Below, in pieces: positions 34,875 through 42,719 of a DNA stretch of 64,000 bases; position 1 is the stretch's first letter, and every line of letters begins with the position of its first letter. Origin of the DNA: Fervidicoccaceae archaeon. GTDB lineage: Archaea; Thermoproteota; Thermoprotei_A; Sulfolobales; Fervidicoccaceae. The translations under genes and the position numbers were made by a program. The DNA is taken from NCBI GenBank assembly GCA_038734945.1, contig JAVYOA010000002.1, positions 62,001 to 126,000 on the forward strand. Reading direction: 5' to 3'. The notes beneath the pieces were generated by a model, which saw only the letters and a list, made by a program, of their open reading frames with translations, did not search any database and was not told where the DNA came from.

Positions 34875-35703
34875 TTCGGCTAAACTGAGTGTTGAGAACT
34901 CACCAATACCTCCTGTGAACTTGCAGGAAGGGGAGGTTCCAATAAGAATGGAAAGAGTGCTTCTATCCCCCTTAGATCATTTAGCTATTCAAGGAATGCT
35001 TCAGAGAAGATACTTGGGAACTTTTGGATTTGGAAAAGTGCTGGAGAGAACTTCTCAGGACATACCTGAAACAGCAACAATTTACCCAGCTAGCTGTGAG
35101 CACTTTCCGCTAATAGGGAGGGAGGGGACAGGAAGTGAAATATATCCCTATCCAGCAAAGATGATAAAGCATCCCAGAAAGTCTCTTGAGCTACCTGAAA
35201 TGCAGTTCATATTCGACTCGGTTTTTACCATGGCTCATCTCTCAGAAGGGCAAATTCTCATAGTTGGAGGGGAAGGTCTACAAACAGTTCTGTTGAGCAA
35301 CGTGCTCGAAAAAGCATATCTTGTTGGAGTGAAGAAGAGACTTAAGGGCATGGGAAACATCACTCTTCTTTCTGAAGATGGGATCCTCAATACAAAGTGG
35401 GACACGGTTGTGCTTAATAGCTTGAACTTGACTAGGGCAATTAACTTATTGAGAAAAATAAGGTGGAAGAAAATAGTAATTAACCCGCTTTCTGCATGTC
35501 TCTCAAGGCTCGTTCCTATCCCGCTCAATGGATCCTTTTCAGCTATTGTTGCCTTTCCATCGATCCTCAACGAGGTTTCAGGAGATTATGAAACTATGCA
35601 GAAAGCTGTGAACGAGAGCGGAATGCATGAGGAAATTTCATTGAGGGAATTGAATAGTGAAATTTCTGCTCCATATGTAACAGTGCTGATGAATGGTGAG
35701 TGA
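34846..35703 (+). CDS. Degenerate medium-chain dehydrogenase-like protein
   Basis: 285 aa from a TTG at 34846 (the frame opens already at GTG 34810, and both lie inside the upstream gene). The layout follows zinc-type alcohol dehydrogenases: GEVPIRMERVLLSPLDH resembles the GroES-like domain, GREGTGSEIYPYPAK the domain boundary, and ILIVGGEGLQTVLLSNVLEKA a Rossmann beta-alpha-beta. Zinc-ligand Cys/His positions are not visible, the protein is short by 60-70 residues, and the dinucleotide motif has a changed GxGxxG. So catalysis is doubtful. It overlaps its upstream and downstream neighbours and is probably in an operon with them. Confidence 0.5.
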   Translation: MRLIKRLTANSAKLSVENSPIPPVNLQEGEVPIRMERVLLSPLDHLAIQGMLQRRYLGTFGFGKVLERTSQDIPETATIYPASCEHFPLIGREGTGSEIYPYPAKMIKHPRKSLELPEMQFIFDSVFTMAHLSEGQILIVGGEGLQTVLLSNVLEKAYLVGVKKRLKGMGNITLLSEDGILNTKWDTVVLNSLNLTRAINLLRKIRWKKIVINPLSACLSRLVPIPLNGSFSAIVAFPSILNEVSGDYETMQKAVNESGMHEEISLRELNSEISAPYVTVLMNGE

Positions 35704-36137
35704 AGCTGAGAGAGTGTCGCAAATCTATGAAGATTATGAGCATTTTTCTACCTCTGTTGAATTCAAGTATATTGATCTACTCAATAGTCATTTACCTTTT
35801 ATCTCTAAGTTTCATTCTTTTCATGCGATATCTGATGATCTATATCATTACAACACTCACCCTTTCCGCTTTTACTAACGCATTACTTTCAGTTATTGTC
35901 TATAGAAGTAGGGAAAATTACAGAGAAGATCTCTTATACGCTTCTGTCCTCTCCTTTCTAACGGCTGGAGGATACTGTGCAGTGAAAATGAGAGAAATCG
36001 ATCAAAATGTTAGTTCTAGATGGATGTGGGCCACGATTGTTGCTTCGCTTGGATTCATGACATCTTTCTGGATGTATTACTTTCTAGATAAATGGTGCAT
36101 CAGGTCGTATATAGATGATTTTTCCTTCTCTGTTTGA
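35700..36137 (+). CDS. Small membrane protein of unknown function
   Basis: 145 aa with GTG start overlapping the stop of the previous gene. Four hydrophobic helices (about 14-30, 35-62, 78-100, 108-128) and a short charged end. No family recognised. Starts at internal Met codons (for example before KIMSIF) are also possible. It closes the operon that begins at 34089. Confidence 0.5.
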   Translation: MKLRECRKSMKIMSIFLPLLNSSILIYSIVIYLLSLSFILFMRYLMIYIITTLTLSAFTNALLSVIVYRSRENYREDLLYASVLSFLTAGGYCAVKMREIDQNVSSRWMWATIVASLGFMTSFWMYYFLDKWCIRSYIDDFSFSV

Positions 36138-36254
36138 GAACTCGCATAGCATAAAACCTCATTTTCAAGCTGAAGAATTATTCCTGTCAACTCTGGCTAA
36201 TTGAAGATGTTTTTGTCTGAGAAGCAAATGAAAAATGTTGAAAAAAGAGATCTC

Positions 36255-36273
36255 GTATAAAAGTTATAAAAGG
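36255..36273 (+). promoter_or_regulatory. TATA box of the asparaginyl-tRNA synthetase gene
   Basis: GTATAAAAG and GTTATAAAAGG lie in tandem 83-100 bp upstream of the synthetase start in a 218-bp gap. This fits a crenarchaeal TATA element. A leader of roughly 55-70 nt follows, with a palindrome near its end. Confidence 0.5.
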
Positions 36274-36327
36274 ACATGTTGGGCTTAACTATTCTACAGC
36301 ACTTGGAAGTGTGAAAAATCAAGGTTT

Positions 36328-36341
36328 CCCAACCGGTTGGG
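36328..36341 (+). repeat. 14-bp perfect palindrome in the asnS leader
   Basis: CCCAACCGGTTGGG is its own reverse complement. Including one extra G, the flanks continue as TT..GAA. It lies between the promoter and the Shine-Dalgarno GGAAGGTGA. It could be a leader hairpin that controls synthetase expression or an operator for a dimeric regulator. There is no other GC-rich dyad nearby. Confidence 0.45.
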
Positions 36342-36354
36342 GAAGGTGAAAATG

Positions 36355-36374
36355 TTTGGAAAAGTTTGGAAAAG
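36355..36374 (+). repeat. 10-bp tandem duplication across the asnS start
   Basis: TTTGGAAAAG occurs twice in tandem directly after an ATG at 36352. With one copy only, the ATG reads in frame as M-F-G-K-V-Q-D-A, continuous with the synthetase. With two copies the ATG is out of frame. Confidence 0.75.
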
Positions 36375-37651
36375 TTCAGGATGCTTTTTCCCATGCAGAG
36401 AATGAAAAAATAAGAATAAGGGGATGGATATATAGAAAGTTTCATGTCGGAAAGAAGATTTTTCTATGGGTTAGAGATTCAAGCGGTTACATACAGTGCG
36501 TTGTTGAGGAGGAGAAGGTTGGAAATAACATATTTGCTCAGTTTGAAGAAGCAAGAAGAGAGAGCAGTGTTGAGATTGAGGGAAAAGTGAGAGAAGATCC
36601 GAGGGCGCCGGGTGGCAAGGAAATTGAAGTGTCGTGGGGAAAAGTTGTAGGATACAGCGATGACTTTCCAATCAAGGGAGGAGAGGGAGTAGAGTTCCTT
36701 TTGGATAATAGACATCTCTGGTTAAGAAGCATGCAGCTCACATATGTTATGAAGATAAAGCACTCAGTTTTGAAGCTACTTAGAGAGTTCTATGTGAATG
36801 ATGGATGGTATGAGACAACACCTCCCATATTAACATCTTCTGCTGTTGAAGGAGGAGCTACCCTGTTCAAGGTAGACTATTTTGGGGAGCCTGTTTATCT
36901 CAGCCAGAGTGCCCAGTTTTATTTGGAAGTCCTCATATATAGCCTAGAGAAGGTCTTCTCGATAACTCCAAGCTTTAGAGCTGAGAGATCAAGAACGAGA
37001 AGGCATCTCTCTGAGTACTACCATTTCGAGGTTGAAGCTGCATGGATGGACATGGATGAGCTCATGAAAGTCACGGAGAAAACAATTGAGTATGTAGTAC
37101 AGGGCGTTTTGGATGAGAGAAGTAGAGAGCTTGAATTGTTAGGAAGAAATGTGGAAGCTCTGAAAAGGGTAAAGCATCCCTTTCCAAGAATATCTTACAC
37201 TGAAGCTATTGATATCCTTAGAAGAGAGGGAGTGCAGATAAACTGGGGAGATGATTATGGAGCAGATGAGGAAGCTCTGCTCACGAGAAAATTCGAAACT
37301 CCGTTTTTCATAACGCATTTTCCCAGAAGCATAAAGCCTTTCTACATGAAAGTAAGTGAGAATGATGAAAGAGTAGTCAAGGGTTTTGACCTGCTTGCAC
37401 CTGAGGGCTATGGAGAAATAGTTGGAGGAAGCCAAAGAGAGGATAACTATGAGGTTCTTCTGAGCAGAATAAAGGAGCAGGGCTATGATCCGAAGGACTA
37501 CTACTGGTATTTGGATCTGAGGAGATTTGGAAGCGTTCCACATAGCGGATACGGCCTTGGTGTAGAGAGAGTGACGATGTGGATATCTGGTCTGGAGCAC
37601 ATAAGAGATGCTATACCATTTCCCAGGTTCAGAGATAGAACAAAACCATAG
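36356..37651 (+). CDS. asnS: Asparaginyl-tRNA synthetase
   Basis: 431-aa class IIb synthetase. An N-terminal OB-fold anticodon domain (about 17-100, IRIRGWIYR, LWVRDSSGYIQCVV) is followed by the catalytic domain with motif 2 PSFRAERSRTRRHLSEYYHFEVEAAW, HFPRSIKPFYMK and motif 3 GYGLGVERVTMWISGLEHIRDAIPFPR. The KPFYMK and AIPFPR features favour AsnRS over AspRS. The current start is TTG at 36356 with GGAAGGTGA upstream. The original ATG was displaced by a 10-bp duplication (see finding). The tRNA-Asn(GTT) gene lies 1.3 kb downstream. Confidence 0.92.
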   Translation: MEKFGKVQDAFSHAENEKIRIRGWIYRKFHVGKKIFLWVRDSSGYIQCVVEEEKVGNNIFAQFEEARRESSVEIEGKVREDPRAPGGKEIEVSWGKVVGYSDDFPIKGGEGVEFLLDNRHLWLRSMQLTYVMKIKHSVLKLLREFYVNDGWYETTPPILTSSAVEGGATLFKVDYFGEPVYLSQSAQFYLEVLIYSLEKVFSITPSFRAERSRTRRHLSEYYHFEVEAAWMDMDELMKVTEKTIEYVVQGVLDERSRELELLGRNVEALKRVKHPFPRISYTEAIDILRREGVQINWGDDYGADEEALLTRKFETPFFITHFPRSIKPFYMKVSENDERVVKGFDLLAPEGYGEIVGGSQREDNYEVLLSRIKEQGYDPKDYYWYLDLRRFGSVPHSGYGLGVERVTMWISGLEHIRDAIPFPRFRDRTKP

Positions 37652-37670
37652 ATTTTTTGGAGGAACGAAT

Positions 37671-38351
37671 TTGAGGCTCTGTGTCCTCTATACGGGAGGA
37701 AAGGATTCAACATACGCACTTCATCATGCAATCGTTTCTGGACATGAAGTGCTCTGTATATCTGCCGTTCAGCCTGCCTCGGAGGATTCCATGCTATTTC
37801 ATGCTCCTGGAATCAAATACTTGAAGTTCTATGAAAATGCGTTCGGAATACCATCATATGTCATGAGCGGCTCAGGAAGAGAAGAAAGTGATCTGGAAGA
37901 GCTTCTGGTAAGGCTCAAGAGGGATTTTGAAATAGATGGAGTAGCTGTAGGTGCTATAGATTCTGATTATCAGTTCATAAGATTTTCATCAATTCTTCGT
38001 AGAAATGGTCTAAAGCTATATGCGCCTCTCTGGAGAAAAGATCAGGAGGAATATATGAGGAGACTACCAAGAGAAGGCTTTCATTATATTATCACAAAGA
38101 TATCGACTTATGGCCTTCCACTTGAGTTTATGGGAAGAGAAGTAGATATGGAAATGACAGAGAAGATAATTCAGCTATCGAGAAAGTTCGGTTTCAATCC
38201 TGCATTCGAAGGAGGAGAAGCTGAAACGATGGTGATAGATGCACCTCTCATGAAATGCAGAATGGAGCTTCAGGGTAATATCGTGAGAGTCAGCATGTTC
38301 GAGGGGTATTACTCTATTTATTATATAAATTGCTTGAATAAGAGGATATAA
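37671..38351 (+). CDS. dph6: Diphthine-ammonia ligase (Dph6 family)
   Basis: 226-aa PP-loop ATPase for the last step of diphthamide synthesis on EF2. The PP-loop is LYTGGKDSTYALHHA at the N-terminus, with later IDGVAVGAIDSDYQ and NPAFEGGEAETMVIDAPLM, the family signatures. I place the start at TTG 37671, which has GGAGG seven bases upstream. The frame extends to 37608 but only into the synthetase gene. Follows AsnRS in the same direction. Confidence 0.92.
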   Translation: MRLCVLYTGGKDSTYALHHAIVSGHEVLCISAVQPASEDSMLFHAPGIKYLKFYENAFGIPSYVMSGSGREESDLEELLVRLKRDFEIDGVAVGAIDSDYQFIRFSSILRRNGLKLYAPLWRKDQEEYMRRLPREGFHYIITKISTYGLPLEFMGREVDMEMTEKIIQLSRKFGFNPAFEGGEAETMVIDAPLMKCRMELQGNIVRVSMFEGYYSIYYINCLNKRI

Positions 38352-38414
38352 GCTCGGAATAACCTTAAAAATCCTTTTGATGTATTAATGGCATGAAGAT
38401 GAAGGGTCAACGAG

Positions 38415-38828
38415 ATGGAACAGGCTGAAGAAAATCAGGAAAAAAATATGGAGGATATAATCGTAGGAAAGCACGTATATGGCAATCTATATTCAATGGA
38501 CGAAGAACTTCTAGGAAATGAGGAGTTCCTTCGAAATGTTATGATTGAAGCTGCCAAGATCGCCAATGCTTCGATCGTAGAAGTTAAGAGCTGGTCTTTT
38601 CCAGGCAAGAAGGGTGGGGTTAGCGTAATAATTCTTGTAACAGAGAGCCATCTAGCCCTTCATACCTGGAAAGAGTATAACTATGCTACGCTGGACATCT
38701 ACACATGTGGAGAGCATACGAGGCCTGACAAGGCATTTGAATATGTAGTAGATGCTCTGAAGCCAAAGAAGGTTGTCAAGCACAGGACTTTGAGATTGAG
38801 CAATATTGAGGCAAACAGATCCTTCTGA
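38415..38828 (+). CDS. Pyruvoyl-dependent arginine decarboxylase (crenarchaeal SpeH-type)
   Basis: 137-aa proenzyme of the AdoMet decarboxylase fold. The self-cleavage site is at [10 protein letters not shown] (Ser78 becomes pyruvoyl), with CG at 98-99. The N-terminal [19 protein letters not shown] pattern and [13 protein letters not shown] fit the crenarchaeal arginine decarboxylases, which arose from AdoMet decarboxylase. AdoMet decarboxylase itself is the alternative call. The product agmatine is a precursor of putrescine and agmatidine-modified tRNA-Ile. A T-rich terminator-like run follows the stop. Confidence 0.85.
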   Translation: MEQAEENQEKNMEDIIVGKHVYGNLYSMDEELLGNEEFLRNVMIEAAKIANASIVEVKSWSFPGKKGGVSVIILVTESHLALHTWKEYNYATLDIYTCGEHTRPDKAFEYVVDALKPKKVVKHRTLRLSNIEANRSF

Positions 38829-38857
38829 AGAAGTTTTTGAAGTTGAAAAAATTTGAA

Positions 38858-38881
38858 TTTTTTTGCTGAAATCCCTTTTTT
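38858..38881 (+). terminator. T-rich transcription terminator
   Basis: Two T runs (T7 at 38858-38864 and T6 near 38876-38881) follow the arginine decarboxylase stop by about 30 bp, as in archaeal intrinsic termination. No strong hairpin precedes them. Confidence 0.35.
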
Positions 38882-38937
38882 CCAAATTAGTAGAAAGAGA
38901 TGTCTTTTGAGATTTTTCAGAAGAGATATAAAATCAG

Positions 38938-39010
38938 CGCCGGGGGGAGGGCTCGAACCTCCGGCCACCGGGTTAACAGCCCGGCGCTCTACCCGCTGAG
39001 CTACCCCGGC
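38938..39010 (-). tRNA. tRNA-Asn(GTT)
   Basis: 73-nt minus-strand tRNA. Acceptor GCCGGGG/CCCCGGC, discriminator G, anticodon stem CCGGG/CCCGG with loop CTGTTAA giving anticodon GTT, T arm GGAGG-TTCGAGC-CCTCC. No intron and no encoded CCA. A TTAAAATA-like box lies about 35 bp upstream on its own strand (39043-39052). Confidence 0.96.
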
Positions 39011-39097
39011 TATTTGCTGAAAAGAACTTAGACATAAAGGATATTTTAAGATTTACTCCTAACTAGATCTTTGTATATTAAGATAAGGGAGAATATC

Positions 39098-39610
39098 ATG
39101 AGAATTGGTGTCCTTTCGGATACTCACGACAATTTGTCTCTTGCTCTCAAGTGGGCAGAGTTCTTCAAAAAGGAAAATGTGGATTTGTTGATTCATCTTG
39201 GAGACAACAACTCCCCCTTCATTTTCAAGAATATCTTCGATAAGTTCCAAGGCAGGGGATACTCAATTATGGGAAACAATGATGGAGACAGGATGCTTAT
39301 GGTCAGACTTGCAGGCGCCTTCAATATAAAAATAGCTGAAGGGATAATGGTTCAGGAGATTGATGGGATGAGGTTTGTCCTCATGCATGGGTTTGGATCG
39401 CCGGAGCAAACAAAGCTGATTGTGGAATCGCTAGCCAAATCCAACAACTTTCAAGCCGTTCTATATGGTCACACACATGAAGCGGCTGTTGAAAAATTTG
39501 GGAATGTTCTCGTCTTGAATCCGGGAGAGGGGGGAGGAATTCTCACCGGAAAAGCCAGTGCCGCCATTCTGGAGACAAAACCACTCACAGCCAAGCTAGT
39601 TTATCTCTAG
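39098..39610 (+). CDS. Calcineurin-like phosphodiesterase (YfcE/MJ0936 family)
   Basis: 170 aa from ATG 39098, which has AAGGGAGA upstream. The frame is open to TTG 39071. Metallophosphoesterase motifs are all present: GVLSDTHDN (DxH), HLGDNNSP (GD), GNNDGD (GNxD), LMHGFGS and YGHTHEA (GHTH). This is the small archaeal YfcE-like family with broad phosphodiesterase activity. It is convergent with the acetyltransferase gene (4-bp overlap). Confidence 0.88.
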   Translation: MRIGVLSDTHDNLSLALKWAEFFKKENVDLLIHLGDNNSPFIFKNIFDKFQGRGYSIMGNNDGDRMLMVRLAGAFNIKIAEGIMVQEIDGMRFVLMHGFGSPEQTKLIVESLAKSNNFQAVLYGHTHEAAVEKFGNVLVLNPGEGGGILTGKASAAILETKPLTAKLVYL

Positions 39611-40101
39611 AGGGGGGCAGCCATAAGATAAGCGTCTTCCCCATCACTATAGTATCCTTCAATTACCTTTATTTTCCTGAAGCCCAGCTTCTCATAAAGC
39701 CTAATTGCCGGGTCATTGGACACACGAACCTCGAGGTAGACTTCTTTAGCACCATAGTCATCTCGCATGCTGCTCATTCCTCGCCTCATCAGTTCCTCAC
39801 CTATTCCTCTTCTCCTATATCCTTCGAGAACTCCTATTGAAACGACATGCCCCTTCTTGACTATCAGCTTTCTAATGTAGCCTAGCCCAGTTTCAATTCT
39901 GTTCATTATGTAACCTACTATCTTTCCTTCAACTTCTGCCACAAAAAATGCCTTTCCCCAATTATCGAGATGAAAAACAAAGAAATATTCAGGGTAATTT
40001 TCCGGAAGTGTCTCAGCATTTACTTTTATAATTTGAGGAAGATCCGATTGGGTAGCATTTCGCACAATATAGATCTTCTTTTCCGAAGATTCCAACTCCA
40101 A
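39607..40101 (-). CDS. GNAT N-acetyltransferase, archaeal Ard1/RimI type
   Basis: 164-aa protein with the acetyl-CoA binding motif GYRRRGIGEELMRRG and the C-terminal LEVRVSNDPAIRLYEKLGFRKI of N-terminal protein acetyltransferases. The N-terminal part DLPQIIKVNAETLPENYPEYFF matches the archaeal Ard1 group that acetylates N-terminal Ser/Ala/Met of cytosolic proteins. No partner subunit is needed in archaea. Confidence 0.88.
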   Translation of the reverse strand: MELESSEKKIYIVRNATQSDLPQIIKVNAETLPENYPEYFFVFHLDNWGKAFFVAEVEGKIVGYIMNRIETGLGYIRKLIVKKGHVVSIGVLEGYRRRGIGEELMRRGMSSMRDDYGAKEVYLEVRVSNDPAIRLYEKLGFRKIKVIEGYYSDGEDAYLMAAPL

Positions 40102-40115
40102 TTTTCCACACTTCC

Positions 40116-40421
40116 TCAGTGCTTTAGGTACTGCAACAGATATACTATTAGCAGCAATGTAGAGATAATTGCTGTTACTATTAAAAGATTTCTAGATATT
40201 TCTTTTGATGAACCCCAGAGAATTGGAATCGGCCCAATAAAAATTATACCACCGCTCTCAATTTCCCCACTGCTTCTAAGAGCGAGAGCTATTCCTCCTA
40301 TCAATATAATTGCGAAGCCCACAAATATTAGGATCATCCCAATTGACAGGAGATCTCGCTCGATCAAGCTTTTTTCCCTTATTTTATTTTTAATCGTGTT
40401 CCCTAAAAAAATTGTCTTCAA
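40116..40421 (-). CDS. DUF131/TIGR00304-family membrane protein
   Basis: 101-aa protein with two transmembrane helices separated by the block ESGGIIFIGPIPILWG, the hallmark of this archaeal family of unknown role. The start overlaps the end of the ferredoxin gene by 32 bp, so it belongs to the same transcript. The function is not known. Confidence 0.7.
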   Translation of the reverse strand: MKTIFLGNTIKNKIREKSLIERDLLSIGMILIFVGFAIILIGGIALALRSSGEIESGGIIFIGPIPILWGSSKEISRNLLIVTAIISTLLLIVYLLQYLKH

Positions 40422-40683
40422 TTTCTATTTCTTTTTTTATTCCATTGAACCACTCTATCTTTATAGCCTTTCTCGGACAAAGTATAACACATGCGTAGCA
40501 AGCGATGCATTTTCTGCTGCTAGCTTTTACCTCGTTTGAATATATCGATAGAGCGTTGGTTGGACATATCTCGACGCATAACCCACAATTGTTACAGCTT
40601 CTTTCAATCACTACCTTTTTCTTTGGAAATAATGTTATAGTTCCCTTTATTGGATGAGCGTTTCGGAATTCACGGATTTTCAT
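40390..40683 (-). CDS. Two-[4Fe-4S] ferredoxin-like protein
   Basis: 97-aa protein with two clusters, C30-xx-C33-xx-C36-xxx-C40 and C59-xx-C62-xx-C65-xxx-C69. The N-terminal about 28 residues are basic (REFRNAHPIKGTITLFPKKK), as in NuoI/hydrogenase-type subunits that dock to membrane complexes, but no hydrogenase subunit is nearby. The ATG overlaps the stop of a 34-codon frame upstream (ATGA). It would carry electrons between unknown partners. Confidence 0.85.
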   Translation of the reverse strand: MKIREFRNAHPIKGTITLFPKKKVVIERSCNNCGLCVEICPTNALSIYSNEVKASSRKCIACYACVILCPRKAIKIEWFNGIKKEIEIEDNFFREHD

Positions 40684-40784
40684 CCTTCCTCCTCACCTCT
40701 ACTGCATAACATCCTTAGCATGCTTCTCACTGGTGATCTCAGCAATAATCTTTGAAGCCTTATGAGATCGAATCTGCTTTCCAT
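40680..40784 (-). CDS. Candidate 34-aa small protein upstream of the ferredoxin
   Basis: The frame ATG...TGA has GGAGG five bases before the ATG and its stop TGA overlaps the ferredoxin ATG as ATGA. The peptide is rich in Arg and Leu (SRFDLIRLQRLLLRSPVRS) with an acidic end. This is the pattern of a coupled small gene, or of a shifted N-terminus of the ferredoxin. An alternative 35-aa frame (TTG at 40806 to 40699) overlaps it. Either one could be chance. Confidence 0.35.
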   Translation of the reverse strand: MESRFDLIRLQRLLLRSPVRSMLRMLCSRGEEEG

Positions 40785-41169
40785 CTTCTCCTCCATTATA
40801 CTTCAATAGCAGCCTCTTCTTAAATTCCCTGAATTTTTGACCGGATGCTCCTTTGCTTTCTAAAGCATTTACCCTTATGCATTTACATCGCTCATGTTCA
40901 ATTAATGAATCTAACTTAATAGGGCTTAGCGATTGCTAAGTCTATGCCCTTCTCTTTTTTGTGGGAATGTGAAGATGATGCTCACAGTTGGATTTTCAAG
41001 CCTTGAGCTCTAGCTCTCCAATTGTAAAAATTTCCTGGAATATTTGTGGTCTTGAATGGAGCTGTGTATACTTTATGCATGGCTAATTTTAGATTCTTCC
41101 GAACCAAAATTGAATAGAGAAGGCTTCTCCACGCTATAGCAATAAAAATCAATTAACCTCAATGAAGAT
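40785..41169 (-). other. 385-bp stretch without an assigned gene
   Basis: Apart from the 35-aa alternative frame just named, the region holds a start-less open frame of 78 codons on the minus strand (40699-40935) that reads protein-like (for example ASGQKFREFKKRL), so it may be a decayed gene. The remainder, to 41169, is AT-rich with no ORF, tRNA-like structure or box-type RNA that I can support. Confidence 0.3.
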
Positions 41170-41862
41170 CTATTTTTTTGAGAATTGCTGTATGATTTTT
41201 CTCTTTATTGACCACCTCAGCTTGTCAAGATAAGCGCCAAGCTGAGAAACACTCAGAACTGGAAGGAATGAGTTCCTCTCAAATGCTTTCCAAAAGCCCT
41301 CTATTCCCTCTTCAAGATCCATATCTATGAGAGTTTTGAATGATCCGATGCCTGCTAGCGTATGGGCATCACTGTTTGCTAGACAAGCCTTTCCCTTATC
41401 TTTAGCGTACTTGTAAGCTTTCCTATTGGAAATATATGAGGATGAGGCATTGAAGCACTCCATAGCTCTAAAGCTATTTGATAAGATCTCTAGTCCCATT
41501 TCACCAATTCCTCTTCTCAGCCTATCGAAAGGATGTGCTGGAACGAGTAAACAGCCAAAGCTCTCAGCTAACTGGATCAATTTATCGAGAGGTATGTTCC
41601 TCTCTATTTTAACAGGAGTCATGCAGTAGATGAGAACATCTCCCATTGAAGTTCTAACTTCGCTTCCAGGAACTAAAAGGATTTTCAGTTTCTTTTCCTC
41701 GACTTTTCTCATCGCTTCAATGGATCCCATGAATGTATCATGATCTGTTATCGATATTACCTCCAATCCTTTTTTGAGAGATTGAAGGAGAATTCTCTCT
41801 GGCTCTGGCTCTCCATCACTGTATATGGAGTGCATGTGCAAATCTGCTCTCACTTTGGGCAA
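41170..41862 (-). CDS. PHP-domain metal-dependent phosphoesterase
   Basis: 230-aa TIM-barrel-like hydrolase. Metal ligands appear in RADLHMHSIYSDGE (HxH), SITDHDTFMG (DHD), LVPGSEVRTS (E), LVPAHPFDRL (H) and LANSDAHTLAG (SDAH), in the order of the PHP family. Natural substrate unknown; nucleotide or inorganic phosphates are known for relatives. The gene stands alone opposite a wHTH-type gene. Confidence 0.9.
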   Translation of the reverse strand: MPKVRADLHMHSIYSDGEPEPERILLQSLKKGLEVISITDHDTFMGSIEAMRKVEEKKLKILLVPGSEVRTSMGDVLIYCMTPVKIERNIPLDKLIQLAESFGCLLVPAHPFDRLRRGIGEMGLEILSNSFRAMECFNASSSYISNRKAYKYAKDKGKACLANSDAHTLAGIGSFKTLIDMDLEEGIEGFWKAFERNSFLPVLSVSQLGAYLDKLRWSIKRKIIQQFSKK

Positions 41863-41946
41863 TTTGCATCCTCTTTCTTCGGAAATTTCCTTCGAGTTAA
41901 GTTTTTTACTGATCGGAGTTTAAAGGATCTTTGTCAGGATGAGAGC

Positions 41947-42579
41947 TTGAAAGAAGAAGAAAGAGGAGAGACATTAGCAGTTGATTTCAGCAGCAGGCTT
42001 AAATCCTTCATATCTGAATATGGGGAGAAAGGAAAGAAGGTTCTCAAGGCAGCATTGATCAGAGCTAGGGAAGTTCAAAATTCTGAGGAAAATGTTCTGG
42101 GAGATTTTGATTTTAGGGGAGTTAGGAAAATTCTCGAGAAATCCGGAGAGCAATACAACCCAGGAACAATATTAGGAATAATGGAGAAGAAGTATGGGAT
42201 AATAGAGACTTCTTATAAGTCCAGCAAGCAACATTGGTGGAGATTCTACGATATATATACTGTAGAGAGAGAGCTTGGTTCTGACGAGAAGGAACAAGAG
42301 GAGGAAGAGGATTCATATAAAATAATAATGGCAATGTATGCTTCATTGGAGCCAAAAAGGCTGCTTGAGTCTCTCAGAAGGCTTTCAACGAAGCCCAAGC
42401 TTGACTATGTAGATAAGAAGTTGTTCAAAAAAGTTGCTTTTGAGGAGCTTCCACTCGTAGAGGAGGTTCTAAAGAAAATGGGAGAAATGGAGGGAAAATT
42501 CGCTGAGCAGATAAAGATTTTGAAGGAGATCGTGCGGATTGCTGAGGAAATATCCATTAAATTAATAAAGGAGCAGTGA
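41947..42579 (+). CDS. Conserved archaeal protein with wHTH-like and coiled-coil parts
   Basis: 210 aa from TTG 41947. The frame is open further upstream but only into sequence antisense to the PHP gene and its divergent promoter. The first half (AALIRAREVQNSEENVLGDFDFRGVRKILEKSG then GIMEKKYGIIETSYKSSKQHWWRFYDI) reads as helix-turn-helix units of a winged-helix domain. An acidic spacer (EKEQEEEED) precedes a C-terminal coiled coil. This could be a DNA-binding regulator. I do not recognise a named family. Confidence 0.6.
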   Translation: MKEEERGETLAVDFSSRLKSFISEYGEKGKKVLKAALIRAREVQNSEENVLGDFDFRGVRKILEKSGEQYNPGTILGIMEKKYGIIETSYKSSKQHWWRFYDIYTVERELGSDEKEQEEEEDSYKIIMAMYASLEPKRLLESLRRLSTKPKLDYVDKKLFKKVAFEELPLVEEVLKKMGEMEGKFAEQIKILKEIVRIAEEISIKLIKEQ

Positions 42580-42617
42580 TGCAATAGATTCTAGGAAGGA
42601 AGGTAGGATAATTGAAT

Positions 42618-42719
42618 ATGAGGGAAAACAAGTCTTCTAGAATAAAGAGTCTTACTTTAAGAGCTAGAGCATCAAAGCTTTCGTTTTTGGAGCTAAATGG
42701 TGATGTTTCTAATGACTAA
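42618..42719 (+). CDS. Candidate 33-aa small protein
   Basis: ATG at 42618, preceded by AGGAAGGTAGGAT, runs 33 codons (RENKSSRIKSLTLRARASKL) to a TAA that overlaps the start of the TRAM gene (ATGACTAA). Basic and Ser-rich. The Shine-Dalgarno and overlap favour translation, but there is no other evidence. Confidence 0.3.
   Translation: MRENKSSRIKSLTLRARASKLSFLELNGDVSND

Noticed and set aside
36352-36405. A 17-codon frame from the ATG at 36352 as a leader peptide
   Set aside because: It is better explained as the displaced original start of asnS after the 10-bp duplication.
40960-41040. Possible C/D box RNA with GATGATG near 40974
   Set aside because: The C box is off by one base and no CTGA follows at the right distance.
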